64,000 nucleotides of DNA from Mucilaginibacter gotjawali. GTDB lineage: Bacteria > Bacteroidota > Bacteroidia > Sphingobacteriales > Sphingobacteriaceae. The DNA lies in the NCBI RefSeq assembly GCF_002355435.1, contig NZ_AP017313.1:6138001-6202000 (forward strand), in the 5' to 3' direction. The notes under the pieces are model-generated. The model saw nothing but the letters and a program-made list of their open reading frames with translations. It did no database searches and was not told the origin of the DNA. A program made the position numbers and the translations under genes. Shown here in pieces: positions 1-8,368 of this stretch (the first letter of the stretch is position 1; every line of letters begins with the position of its first letter).

Positions 1-1
1 T

Positions 2-508
2 CCAAGCCCTGCGGACAATAAAAATTCAGATGACCAGGAAAGTTTAGCTAAAGATTATTTATCCCAAATTATGGGTGTTGCGCTTTCTGCTACTTCAAAC
101 ATGAAGTTGTTCCATTTTGTATATGATTGGATTGGTACACCATACCGATTTGGCGGAAGCTCAAGGCGTGGTATCGATTGTTCAGCATTTACCAAAGAAT
201 TATATAGCCAGGTGTTCAATATGGACATTCAACGCAGCTCAAGGGATATTTTCAGCATGGTTAGTCCTGTAAGGAAGGACGATTTGCAGGAGGGCGACCT
301 TGTTTTCTTTAAAATACACAGTCGTCGTATCTCGCATGTAGGCATTTATCTGGGCAATAACCGTTTTGCACACGCTTCTTCAAGAGGAGTTGCAATCAGC
401 AGCCTTGATGATGCTTATTACAAGCGTTATTTTTACAGGGGAGGCCGTATGCTTGATTCGTTTAAAGCTGAGCTTCAAAAACAGGAAGACGATAACAGCA
501 AGAATTAA
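2..508 (+). CDS. NlpC/P60 family cell-wall hydrolase, 5' end outside window
   Basis: C40-type cysteine peptidase expected to cleave peptidoglycan stem peptides outside the cytoplasm. The frame is open from base 2, so the true start lies upstream; the first ATG inside the window is at 71. The catalytic Cys is in GIDCSAFTKELY and the His in ISHVGIYLGN, followed by NRFAHASS, the usual order of an NlpC/P60 domain. The C-terminus is a short charged tail ending QEDDNSKN. A CapA-like lipoprotein follows 54 bases downstream on the same strand. Family call is strong; substrate and export signal cannot be judged from the fragment. Confidence 0.85.
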   Translation, partial: PSPADNKNSDDQESLAKDYLSQIMGVALSATSNMKLFHFVYDWIGTPYRFGGSSRRGIDCSAFTKELYSQVFNMDIQRSSRDIFSMVSPVRKDDLQEGDLVFFKIHSRRISHVGIYLGNNRFAHASSRGVAISSLDDAYYKRYFYRGGRMLDSFKAELQKQEDDNSKN

Positions 509-562
509 AAATATTTTATATTTCAGAAAAAATCCTTTCATTTATGAGAGGATTTTTTTTGA

Positions 563-1687
563 ATGAGCAGACGTTTCTTACTACTAATTATTGCCGCTAC
601 TTTATATTTTTCTTCCTGCGGGGAAAAACAGGAAAACAGACAGGCTGAAAAGCATCAGCCTAAAGCTAAACCCGTGGTTGTTGCATCAAAGCCAAAGGTA
701 GTCGCCAATTCTGTTTGTATAGCCGCCGTTGGCGATATCATGCTGGGCACCTCCTATCCTGATAACCGGACCTTACCACCCGACAGTGCCAAAAGCAGTT
801 TTAAAAATGTTTTGGATGAATTGAAAAATGCCGATATTACTTTTGGTAACCTTGAAGGCACTTTACTGGACACCGGCGCACCGGCATATTTTAAGTTGCA
901 CCAGCTACAGCCTGCTTTTTTATTCAGAATGCCGGTGAGTTACGGTGCGGTAATTAAACAGGCAGGATTTAATGTACTTAGCCTTGCCAATAACCATAGT
1001 AATGATTTTGACCAAAAGGGGCGCGTAAGTACGATGAAAGTGCTCGACAGCCTCGGCATTCAATATGGCGGGCTTAACAGCAAACCTTCGGCCATCTTTA
1101 AAATTAATGGCATTACCTATGGGTTTTGCGCCTTCGCACCAAACGGACAAACATTGCCGCTCCTGAACCTGAAGAAATCGGCAGCAATTATACAGCAATT
1201 AAAACAACAATGTGATATTGTAATTGTTTCCTTTCATGGCGGTGGCGAAGGCGCCGCCTATGAGCACATCCCCTGTACTTACGAAAAGTTTATTACCGAA
1301 AACCGCGGTGATGTACATGCCTTTGCGCATAATGCTATTGATGCCGGCGCTGATATCATACTGGGAAACGGACCACATGTTTGCCGGGCTATGGAACTTT
1401 ATAAAAACCGGCTGATTGCCTATAGCCTCGGTAACTTTTGTACCTACAGGTGTGTTAGTGTAGCGGGCATTTGCGGCATGGCCCCGGTATTAAAGGTTTA
1501 TCTAAATAAAAAAGGCGAATTTTTAAACGGCCGTATCATCTCGAACATGCAATCACATAACAACGGCTTAATGCCCGATAGTCTGAACCGGGTAGCCAAC
1601 CATATTAAAATGTTAACTGCTACCGATTTCGAACAACCCGGGTTAAATATAACCGATGACGGAACGATTTTGCCTGTAAAATATTAA
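563..1687 (+). CDS. CapA family lipoprotein (poly-gamma-glutamate synthesis CapA-like)
   Basis: 374 residues. The N-terminus is a lipoprotein signal peptide ending in a lipobox-like FSSC, then a Lys/Gln/Pro-rich linker to about residue 50. The body has the calcineurin-like metallophosphoesterase signature of CapA proteins: AAVGDIMLGT, GNLEGTLL, LANNHSNDF and ILGNGPHV, all metal-ligand positions in the family. CapA of Bacillus takes part in poly-gamma-glutamate export, but most members are not linked to a capsule and no capB/capC is nearby, so the substrate is unknown. The ATG at 563 is the only start that retains the signal peptide. Confidence 0.8.
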   Translation: MSRRFLLLIIAATLYFSSCGEKQENRQAEKHQPKAKPVVVASKPKVVANSVCIAAVGDIMLGTSYPDNRTLPPDSAKSSFKNVLDELKNADITFGNLEGTLLDTGAPAYFKLHQLQPAFLFRMPVSYGAVIKQAGFNVLSLANNHSNDFDQKGRVSTMKVLDSLGIQYGGLNSKPSAIFKINGITYGFCAFAPNGQTLPLLNLKKSAAIIQQLKQQCDIVIVSFHGGGEGAAYEHIPCTYEKFITENRGDVHAFAHNAIDAGADIILGNGPHVCRAMELYKNRLIAYSLGNFCTYRCVSVAGICGMAPVLKVYLNKKGEFLNGRIISNMQSHNNGLMPDSLNRVANHIKMLTATDFEQPGLNITDDGTILPVKY

Positions 1688-1699
1688 TATTACTATAAA

Positions 1700-1888
1700 T
1701 TACTTGGCATCATCATTAGTGGTGCGGACAAGACTGATACCGGTAAAGAAAAACATAACGGCAATTACGGCTACAACAATAAGGGTGGTATAGTTGCCGC
1801 TGTGGTTAATAATTTCGATGCCGGCATAAATTAAGCCTATAATACCCAATACAGTTAGAATGGCTCCGAATGTTCGTTTTAAGTTCAT
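1700..1888 (-). CDS. small two-helix membrane protein
   Basis: 62 residues with two hydrophobic segments (about 8-26 and 35-54) separated by a short polar loop, and a charged C-terminal tail TNDDAK. It faces the CapA gene tail to tail with a 12-base gap and is divergent from the SPFH gene at 1982. I recognise no named family. The hydrophobic pattern and position in an otherwise empty gap make it a plausible real small gene, but there is no functional clue. Confidence 0.55.
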   Translation of the reverse strand: MNLKRTFGAILTVLGIIGLIYAGIEIINHSGNYTTLIVVAVIAVMFFFTGISLVRTTNDDAK

Positions 1889-1981
1889 AATGATTTCTGC
1901 ATTTTTATTTCATGCTTTTTATACAAAACAAATAGCACACCAATAATTACCATTATATTTATAGGCATAAATCTATTCGTT

Positions 1982-2920
1982 ATGACACCTGAAATAGGCA
2001 CTTTAATTTTTGTTTTTATTATCCTCGTAGTTTTATTTTCATCTTTTGTGTCTGTAAAACAGGGCACTATCGTAGTAATTACCATTTTTGGCAAGTATCG
2101 CCGCATCTTAACTCCCGGCCTTAACTTTAAATTGCCGTTTATTGAAAGCATCTATTCAAAAATATCTATCCAAAACCGTTCGGTTGAACTGGAGTTCCAG
2201 GCGGTGACCTTTGACCAGGCCAACGTTTACTTTAAAGCGATGCTGCTTTATTCGGTACTCGATCAGCAGGAGGAGACCATTAAAAACGTAGCCTTTAAGT
2301 TTGTTGACGACCGGAATCTGATGCAGGCACTTATCCGCACGGTCGAAGGTTCAATAAGGGCTTTTGTAGCCACTAAGCGCCAATCGGAAGTATTGATCCT
2401 CCGGAGGGATATTGTTGAACACGTAAAAGAACAACTGGATGTAGTGCTTGAAGGCTGGGGTTATCACTTGCAGGACCTGCAGTTAAACGATATTACTTTT
2501 GATGAAGTGATCATGAAATCAATGAGCCAGGTGGTTGCCTCCAATAACCTGAAGGCTGCCGCCGAAAATGAAGGCCAGGCCCTGTTGATCACCAAAACAA
2601 AAGCTGCCGAGGCCGAAGGTAATGCCATCAAGATATCGGCAGAAGCTGAGCGCCAGGCATCGCAGCTGCGCGGGCAGGGTGTTGCGCTGTTCCGCGAGGA
2701 AGTGGCCAAGGGGATGTCAGTAGCAGCCAAAGAAATGCAGGATGCTAATATGGACACCTCGGTTATCCTGTTTACCATGTGGACAGAATCCATCAAACAT
2801 TTTGCAGAAAACTCTACCGGCAACGTTATTTTCCTTGACGGATCAACCGATGCCATGCAGCATACCATGAAAGAATTAATGGCGTTAAACCAATTGCATG
2901 CTGATAAAGTCAAAAAGTAA
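1982..2920 (+). CDS. SPFH/Band 7 domain membrane protein
   Basis: 312 residues. One N-terminal transmembrane helix (about 7-27), then an SPFH domain recognisable by VKQGTIVVITIFGKYRRIL and LTPGLNFKLPF. An Ala/Glu-rich coiled-coil stretch follows (about 190-245, AAAENEGQALLITKTKAAEAEGNA), the oligomerising part typical of stomatin/HflK/flotillin-like proteins. Such proteins form membrane microdomain scaffolds or modulate proteases; no partner protease or NfeD gene is adjacent, so the role is open. It is followed after 19 bases by a DUF922 secreted protein on the same strand, probably the same transcript. Confidence 0.85.
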   Translation: MTPEIGTLIFVFIILVVLFSSFVSVKQGTIVVITIFGKYRRILTPGLNFKLPFIESIYSKISIQNRSVELEFQAVTFDQANVYFKAMLLYSVLDQQEETIKNVAFKFVDDRNLMQALIRTVEGSIRAFVATKRQSEVLILRRDIVEHVKEQLDVVLEGWGYHLQDLQLNDITFDEVIMKSMSQVVASNNLKAAAENEGQALLITKTKAAEAEGNAIKISAEAERQASQLRGQGVALFREEVAKGMSVAAKEMQDANMDTSVILFTMWTESIKHFAENSTGNVIFLDGSTDAMQHTMKELMALNQLHADKVKK

Positions 2921-2939
2921 AAATTTTACTTTTAAATAA

Positions 2940-3488
2940 ATGGAAATAAGGGTCAGGCGGCTAATTCTCGTAGCCGCATTAATGTTTTTTTGCTGCCAGG
3001 CGTTTGCACAGCCTTATAAGAGGTTAACGGTAAATGATTTTAAAGGCGCACCCAGTAACAATGGCGATGGCGCAATTGCCTACACCAATTGCACCATTGA
3101 ATACAGCTACACCGCCAGGCCCGAAAAGGATTATTATGTTTTAACGTTCTATATAAAACTGATAATGAACAGTGATCGTTCATGGATGAACCTGTCTAAG
3201 ATCGGCTCCAGGGAAATGCTTGAAGAAATATTAAAACATGAACAGGGCCACTACAACATCAGCTATATGGAGCAGCAGGAGCTATTAAGAACGGTTGGCC
3301 GGACCGTTTTCCGGTCCGATTATCATAGAGTGGCTGATAATATCTTCGACCGTATTGAGGCAAAGTACAAGCAACTTAACCAAAATTACGACACCGATAC
3401 CCAAAACTCAACCAATCGGGTACAGCAGCATAGCTGGGATGCCTATTTTCAGCAAAGATTGAATTATATGCCGATCGCCAAGAATTAA
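2940..3488 (+). CDS. DUF922-like secreted putative Zn-protease
   Basis: 182 residues with a cleavable signal peptide (hydrophobic 8-22, ending AFAQ). The central motif KHEQGHYNI contains an HExxH zincin-type metal site (HEQGH), which defines the DUF922 family of predicted zinc peptidases. The C-terminus, rich in Gln and Asn, ends HSWDAYFQQRLNYMPIAKN. It probably acts in the periplasm. It is likely co-transcribed with the SPFH gene 19 bases upstream. Proteolytic activity is inferred from the motif only. Confidence 0.7.
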   Translation: MEIRVRRLILVAALMFFCCQAFAQPYKRLTVNDFKGAPSNNGDGAIAYTNCTIEYSYTARPEKDYYVLTFYIKLIMNSDRSWMNLSKIGSREMLEEILKHEQGHYNISYMEQQELLRTVGRTVFRSDYHRVADNIFDRIEAKYKQLNQNYDTDTQNSTNRVQQHSWDAYFQQRLNYMPIAKN

Positions 3489-3497
3489 AATTGACTC

Positions 3498-4505
3498 TTA
3501 TTCCGCTATCCAGATCGCATCGGTAAACCATTTCCGGCTGTCAAAAAAATGGTCAACCGGTTTAAATCCGGAACTGATGGCCATTTCGTTGGTTTGGATG
3601 ACAGAAAACTTTTGAGAAATCTCCATAAAAATATATTCATCCTTCAAAAAGCTAATGGTTTCAGCGCCAATGTTTACTTCCTGATCGCAGGTGCTTACCA
3701 GGTAACTTTTGCAGGCGCCGTTTTCGGGATCATAAGTAGGATAGTGTTCAAATTTAGCTATATCAAAATGACCATCCAGTTCCCGGTTGATGCGTTCCAG
3801 TAAATTAAGGTTAAACTTTTTAGTGATGCCCTCTTTATCATTATAGGCAGCCAATATAGTTTTTGGATTTTTTTTAAGGTCGAAACCAATCAGCAGCATA
3901 TCGCCTTTTGACAGATGCGCCCGCATGTTCCGGCAAAAATCTACAGCATCATCATGCTGCATATTGCCAATGTTTGATCCTAAAAACAGCACTACTTTGC
4001 GTTTATTTGAAGCAGCAGCAGCTCTTTCAAGCATTTCAAAATATTCGCCGTTCAGGCCTTTTATTTTAATTCCGGGCAAAGTTACCGGCAGGGTGATGTT
4101 TAGGTAGGAAATCACATTATCAGAAATATCAATCGGCAGATAAGTGAAACCGGCATTGTTTTCCAAAAGATAAGCTAAAAGATAGGCTGATTTGGTAGCA
4201 TCGCCGGCGCCTAACTCAATTAAATCAAAAGCATCTCCTTCCCCCATGATGGCCCCGCATATCTCAGCTGTTTTTTCGCCGAATATCTCCAGCTCACAGT
4301 TGGTGGGGTAATACTCTTCGCAGTTCATCAGGTCCTGGAAGAGTTTATCGCCAACGACGTCATAAAAATATTTAGAGTTTAAATATTTCGGTTGTGCATT
4401 TAAACCCGTTATCACATCCAGGTAAAACTGGCTGCTTTTTATTTTTTCAGGTCGGGTTATCCCGATAGCCATCGGGACAGCCTGCATGTTTTCAATGTTT
4501 TTCAT
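3498..4505 (-). CDS. egtD: L-histidine N-alpha-methyltransferase EgtD
   Basis: 335 residues, normal length for EgtD. The enzyme trimethylates histidine with three S-adenosylmethionine to give hercynine, the first step of ergothioneine synthesis. The SAM-binding motif LIELGAGDATKSAYLL and the family motif VLFLGSNIGNM are visible; the N-terminal PKYLNSKYFYD and LMNCEEYYPTNCELEI segments match the EgtD domain (DUF2260, TIGR03438 type). It is the last gene of a four-gene minus-strand operon, 21 bases after egtB. The start gives MKNIENMQ; no better start is seen. Confidence 0.92.
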   Translation of the reverse strand: MKNIENMQAVPMAIGITRPEKIKSSQFYLDVITGLNAQPKYLNSKYFYDVVGDKLFQDLMNCEEYYPTNCELEIFGEKTAEICGAIMGEGDAFDLIELGAGDATKSAYLLAYLLENNAGFTYLPIDISDNVISYLNITLPVTLPGIKIKGLNGEYFEMLERAAAASNKRKVVLFLGSNIGNMQHDDAVDFCRNMRAHLSKGDMLLIGFDLKKNPKTILAAYNDKEGITKKFNLNLLERINRELDGHFDIAKFEHYPTYDPENGACKSYLVSTCDQEVNIGAETISFLKDEYIFMEISQKFSVIQTNEMAISSGFKPVDHFFDSRKWFTDAIWIAE

Positions 4506-4526
4506 AGGTAGTATATCATCTGGATG

Positions 4527-5705
4527 TTATTTGGCCAACCTAATGCCTGTAAACTGCCAGCGTAAATGTGTTTGAAAAAAGTTTCTATAGGTAACACGGC
4601 TATGCCCCGGAGGTGTTACTTCGGAAGCGCCGCGCAGCACCTTTTGATTTACCATAAATTTGCCATTGTATTCGCCAATGGCGCCGGGTGCTTTTACGAA
4701 ACCGGGATAAGGAAGGTAACTGCTTTCGGTCCATTCCCAGTTTTTGCCCCAGCTAAATTGGTTGGCGGCCGCTTCCCATTCAAATTCTGTTGGCAGCCTC
4801 AATGCTTTCCATGCCGCATAAGCATAGGCCTCGAAATAACTGATATGGCAAACCGGCTCTTTGGGATTCAATAGCCCCAGGCCATGATAGGAATACTGGT
4901 ACCACTCCCCGTCGATTAAATGCCAGTACATGGGCGATTCTATTTTATTGTTTTTTACCCAGTCCCAGCCTTCGGCATGCCAGTGCCTGAAATCATGATA
5001 ACCGCCTGCATTCATAAAATTCAGGTATTCGGCATTGGTTACCTGGTTCGGGCTGATCTCATAGGCCTGCAGGTAAACTTTATGGCGATTCAGTTCGTTG
5101 TCAAAACAAAAACCGTCGCCGGCAAACCCGATCTCATAGATATCTTCCTTTACGCTGATGAATTTTTCGTTCTCCACCCAATTAACCTTCGGCGAAACGT
5201 AATCCTTTGAATAGGCAGGAAAAAGCGGGTTATGGCCCAAAATGTATTTGATATCGGTGTATAATAGTTCCTGGTGCTGTTCCTCATGGTTCAGGCCAAG
5301 TATCAGCAACTCCTTTATTTCGTCACCAATACTTTCGTGCAAAAACTTTAGCATTGCCTCGTCCACATACTCCCGGTAACGGTAAATCTCCATTACTGTT
5401 GGCCGGCTCAGGTTACCCCTGTCGGTGCGGATCACCCGGTTTCCTACCGTTTCGTAGTAACTGTTGAATACATAGTTGTAATCGGGATTATATTCCCGGT
5501 AGCCCATAAAATAAGGCTTCAGGATAAAGGTTTCAAAAAACCAGGTTGTATGCCCGATATGCCATTTAGGCGGGCTGACGTCAACTACAGGCTGCACCAC
5601 ATAGTCCTCGGTCTGCAGGGGGCTGCATATCTGCTCTGTGCGTTTGCGAACCCCGATATATCGGGTTGCCAGATCACTTGAAATTATTTTTTCGGCTGTG
5701 TCCAT
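4527..5705 (-). CDS. egtB: ergothioneine biosynthesis protein EgtB (hercynine sulfoxide synthase)
   Basis: 392 residues. A non-haem iron enzyme that joins a thiol to hercynine with O2 to make the sulfoxide intermediate. The N-terminal DinB-like domain carries the three-His iron site: HIGHTTWFFETF and LNHEEQHQELLYTDI (HxxxHxE). The C-terminal formylglycine-enzyme-like fold follows, with NQVTNAEYLNFMN, LRLPTEFEWEAA, WGKNWEWTES and the end RWQFTGIRLAK. No gamma-glutamylcysteine ligase (EgtA) or amidase (EgtC) is in the cluster, so cysteine may be the sulfur donor; this is inference. Only 5 bases separate it from the upstream transporter gene. Confidence 0.92.
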   Translation of the reverse strand: MDTAEKIISSDLATRYIGVRKRTEQICSPLQTEDYVVQPVVDVSPPKWHIGHTTWFFETFILKPYFMGYREYNPDYNYVFNSYYETVGNRVIRTDRGNLSRPTVMEIYRYREYVDEAMLKFLHESIGDEIKELLILGLNHEEQHQELLYTDIKYILGHNPLFPAYSKDYVSPKVNWVENEKFISVKEDIYEIGFAGDGFCFDNELNRHKVYLQAYEISPNQVTNAEYLNFMNAGGYHDFRHWHAEGWDWVKNNKIESPMYWHLIDGEWYQYSYHGLGLLNPKEPVCHISYFEAYAYAAWKALRLPTEFEWEAAANQFSWGKNWEWTESSYLPYPGFVKAPGAIGEYNGKFMVNQKVLRGASEVTPPGHSRVTYRNFFQTHLRWQFTGIRLAK

Positions 5706-5710
5706 TGGTG

Positions 5711-7279
5711 TTACCTGTTATCCAAATATCGTTTCAGGTTAGAAATTGTTTTAATATTTAAATTTTTGGCCTGCTGCCTCCGCATCATCAAAGCATACGC
5801 ATTATTAAACCCGATTGGTTTTAGCCATTTGACATTATATTTTTTCTCAAATCCATCCTTTACATAAATATAGGTTGCCTGGCTGCCGGTGCTTACTGAA
5901 TCAATAACTTTAACCGGAGGCTGTAATATGGCCAGTAAACCTGTTCCTGTATATTCAGGGTACAGATCGATCTGGTCATTCATTAAAGCATCAAAGCATA
6001 TTTTTGTACCCCCCAGCCCTGTTTTGGTGGCAACATCGTAACGGGAATATCCTTTAATCAGCATGCTGTACATATTCGCCAGGATGTATTGTTCGCCAAA
6101 TATTTTCGACCCGATCCGTACCACACCTTCATTTCCATTTTGCGCCGGCCTCCATAATTTTTGTGAAACCAGGAAGTTTTTTGCCACTTTTTCAGGGCTT
6201 TGATGAAGGTAATCAGTTTGATAGTTCAGGGCGGTCATGGTGCTGTCGTTTATTTTCCCGGCTAACAAATTTAGTATTTTTTCTAACAATGCAAATTTTG
6301 TTAGTGAATTTTCTCTAACGATGGGTGCGGCGTAATATGGCGGAAAAATTCCTTTGTCATCTTTTAATACCACCAGGTCGTATGCCCTTAGCCTTCCATC
6401 AGTTGAATAACCGCTGATCACGTCGAGCTGTTTTTCGTAAGCGGCCTTATACATCACTGCATCACTGATCACTACGGTACGGATACGCAAGCCGTATTTG
6501 CTTTGCAGGCCCAGGTTACCATCGCGCCTGCCCATAAACTCCGGGGTGAACCCTGCCTTGAGTTTGCTGCCATAGGCAGATGGGATCCAGTAAAATGAGG
6601 ACAATAGAACAAGCAGCAGCGGCAGTATTATAGTAGCAGTTTTTAGTCTTTTTAGGTTGAGCTTTTGCAATCGCGACAGCAAAAAATCAAATAAAACAGC
6701 CAGCAATGCCGCCGGGATGGCGCCGGCCAGGATCATATTGGTATTGTTGAGCGAGATGCCACCGAAGATAAACTCACCCAGGCCGCCTGCAGCGATATAT
6801 GATGCCAGCGTCGCTACGCCTACAGTTATTACGGTGGCTGTGCGGATGCCCGCAAAGATCACCGGCATCGCCAGCGGCAGTTCCACCTTTTTTAATACCT
6901 GCCATTTGCTCATGCCCATAGCTACCGCGGCCTCTTTAACAGCAGCGTCAACCCCGGTTATCCCCGTAAAGGTGTTGCGGATGATGGGCAGTAAGGCATA
7001 AAGTAACAGGGCGGTAATAGCGGGTTTGGCCCCGATGCCCAAAACCGGGATCATAAAACCCAGCAAGGCTATGCTGGGGATGGTTTGTAATACGCCTGCA
7101 ACACCCAAAACCGGGCCGGAAAATCGTTGTCTCCGGCTGATAAATATGCCCAACGGTAAGCCAATAAGTACAGCAATGAACAGGGATATAAAAGTAAGCC
7201 CGATATGCTGAACGGTTTGTTCGGCAAGCTTGCCCGATTGCTGGCGCATAAAATCCCATAAAGATTGCTGCTCATTCAC
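5711..7279 (-). CDS. egtU: EgtU-like ABC permease fused to substrate-binding domain, binding domain apparently circularly permuted
   Basis: 522 residues. Residues 1-210 are an OpuCB/ProW-type permease with the EAA loop EAAVAMGMSKWQVLKK (117-131). After another helix (214-232) comes an extracytoplasmic quaternary-amine/ergothioneine-type binding domain. Its parts are in unusual order: the normally second half (KAGFTPEFMGRRDGNLGLQ at 241, YSTDGRLRAYDLVVL, FPPYYAAP) precedes the normally first half (GSKIFGEQYILANMY at 390, GGTKICFDAL, DLYPEYTGTGL, GFNNAYALMM at 491), and the protein ends where the halves are usually joined. Linkage to egtB/egtD and the close likeness to pneumococcal EgtU motifs, as I recall them, suggest ergothioneine or hercynine import; glycine betaine/choline remains possible. 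Confidence 0.78.
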   Translation of the reverse strand: MNEQQSLWDFMRQQSGKLAEQTVQHIGLTFISLFIAVLIGLPLGIFISRRQRFSGPVLGVAGVLQTIPSIALLGFMIPVLGIGAKPAITALLLYALLPIIRNTFTGITGVDAAVKEAAVAMGMSKWQVLKKVELPLAMPVIFAGIRTATVITVGVATLASYIAAGGLGEFIFGGISLNNTNMILAGAIPAALLAVLFDFLLSRLQKLNLKRLKTATIILPLLLVLLSSFYWIPSAYGSKLKAGFTPEFMGRRDGNLGLQSKYGLRIRTVVISDAVMYKAAYEKQLDVISGYSTDGRLRAYDLVVLKDDKGIFPPYYAAPIVRENSLTKFALLEKILNLLAGKINDSTMTALNYQTDYLHQSPEKVAKNFLVSQKLWRPAQNGNEGVVRIGSKIFGEQYILANMYSMLIKGYSRYDVATKTGLGGTKICFDALMNDQIDLYPEYTGTGLLAILQPPVKVIDSVSTGSQATYIYVKDGFEKKYNVKWLKPIGFNNAYALMMRRQQAKNLNIKTISNLKRYLDNR

Positions 7280-8243
7280 GGCTGTGCCCTTTCTGATATT
7301 GATAAAAAGCTGACATTAAAGTTTCAAAAGACACCGTCTTCATTTCCTTGTTTTCCAAATTTGCCATATTTAAGCGTTCAGCATTAAAAAATGCAGCCCG
7401 TTCGAAAACTGTCCATAAATCAGTTGTATAATTAACCAGTATGCCAGGCTGTTGCCCTTTTATCTCTTCATCTGAAAGTAAATGCCAGAGTGATTTAACC
7501 GTGATTGTTTTAAATTCCAGCAGTAGCCTTTGCTCTTTCAAAAATTCCTTTACAAAATCGTTTTTGGGCTTGAACAACAACGCTGATGGAGTGCCATTTT
7601 GGACAATTTCCCCTTTATCCATAATGCAAATGCGGTCGCCCAGTTCAAAGGCTTCCTGCACATCATGGGTAACCATAATAATGGTCTTTCTTTTCAGTTC
7701 ATCCAGCGCCTTAAACTCTGCCTGTATTTTTGAGCGGGTAACATTGTCCAGCGCGCCAAATGGTTCATCCATCAGCAATACCGGAGGGTCAGCCACCAAA
7801 GCCCTTGCCAGCCCTATGCGCTGTTGCTGGCCACCGCTTAACTCGCTGGGATAGGCGCTGAGGTGTTTTGTGGAGAGATGCAATTTTTCAAGTAATTCGC
7901 TGGTGCGTTTTTCTATCCGCTTTTTATCCCATTTTAACAGTTGCGGTACGATGGCAATATTTTCGGCAACGGTATAATGCGGAAAAAGACCGTTATTTTG
8001 CAGTACGTAGCCAATGCCGCGCCGCAATACTTCGGGCTGTTGCTCCAGGATGTTTTTTCCGTCGATAAAAATTTTACCTGATGTTGGCTCAATAAGCCTG
8101 TTGATCATTTTAAGTGTGGTGGTTTTGCCGCAGCCGCTGGTGCCCAAAAGGATAAGATTCTCCTGCTCCTCCACTTCGAACGAAATGCCGTTTACGGCTT
8201 TAACTTTGCCAAAGTGTTTGCTGAGCTGTTCAACCTTAATCAT
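7272..8243 (-). CDS. egtV: EgtV-like ABC transporter ATP-binding protein
   Basis: 323 residues, ATPase partner of the fused permease encoded next, whose start it overlaps by 8 bases. It has Walker A GTSGCGKTTTLK, signature LSGGQQQRIGLARAL, Walker B VLLMDEPFGALD and the switch His in IIMVTHD. It belongs to the OpuCA/ProV group (quaternary-amine uptake) but its C-terminal 80 residues (after about 240) do not show clear tandem CBS domains, the usual osmosensing module. That fits an importer not driven by osmotic stress. First gene of the egtV-egtU-egtB-egtD transcription unit. Confidence 0.8.
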   Translation of the reverse strand: MIKVEQLSKHFGKVKAVNGISFEVEEQENLILLGTSGCGKTTTLKMINRLIEPTSGKIFIDGKNILEQQPEVLRRGIGYVLQNNGLFPHYTVAENIAIVPQLLKWDKKRIEKRTSELLEKLHLSTKHLSAYPSELSGGQQQRIGLARALVADPPVLLMDEPFGALDNVTRSKIQAEFKALDELKRKTIIMVTHDVQEAFELGDRICIMDKGEIVQNGTPSALLFKPKNDFVKEFLKEQRLLLEFKTITVKSLWHLLSDEEIKGQQPGILVNYTTDLWTVFERAAFFNAERLNMANLENKEMKTVSFETLMSAFYQYQKGHSRE

Positions 8244-8312
8244 CTTTTCAACGGGATTGAGTAATAAAGGATACTATCCGCATAGGCAATCGCATGTACA
8301 CACCCCTCCGCC

Positions 8313-8326
8313 CCTCTCAAGAGAGG
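8313..8326. repeat. short C/T-G/A inverted repeat in the gap before egtV
   Basis: Six-base arms CCTCTC and GAGAGG around AA, set in a CCCC-rich stretch (about 8300-8340) between the oxidoreductase stop and the egtV start. A similar CCCC/AGAGGG stretch occurs near 62,796-62,823. It lacks a T-tract on either strand, so it is listed as a repeat and not as a terminator. Confidence 0.4.
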
Positions 8327-8368
8327 AATCGCACACCCCGGGCTTTTCATTAATTTCATTTCAAACAG

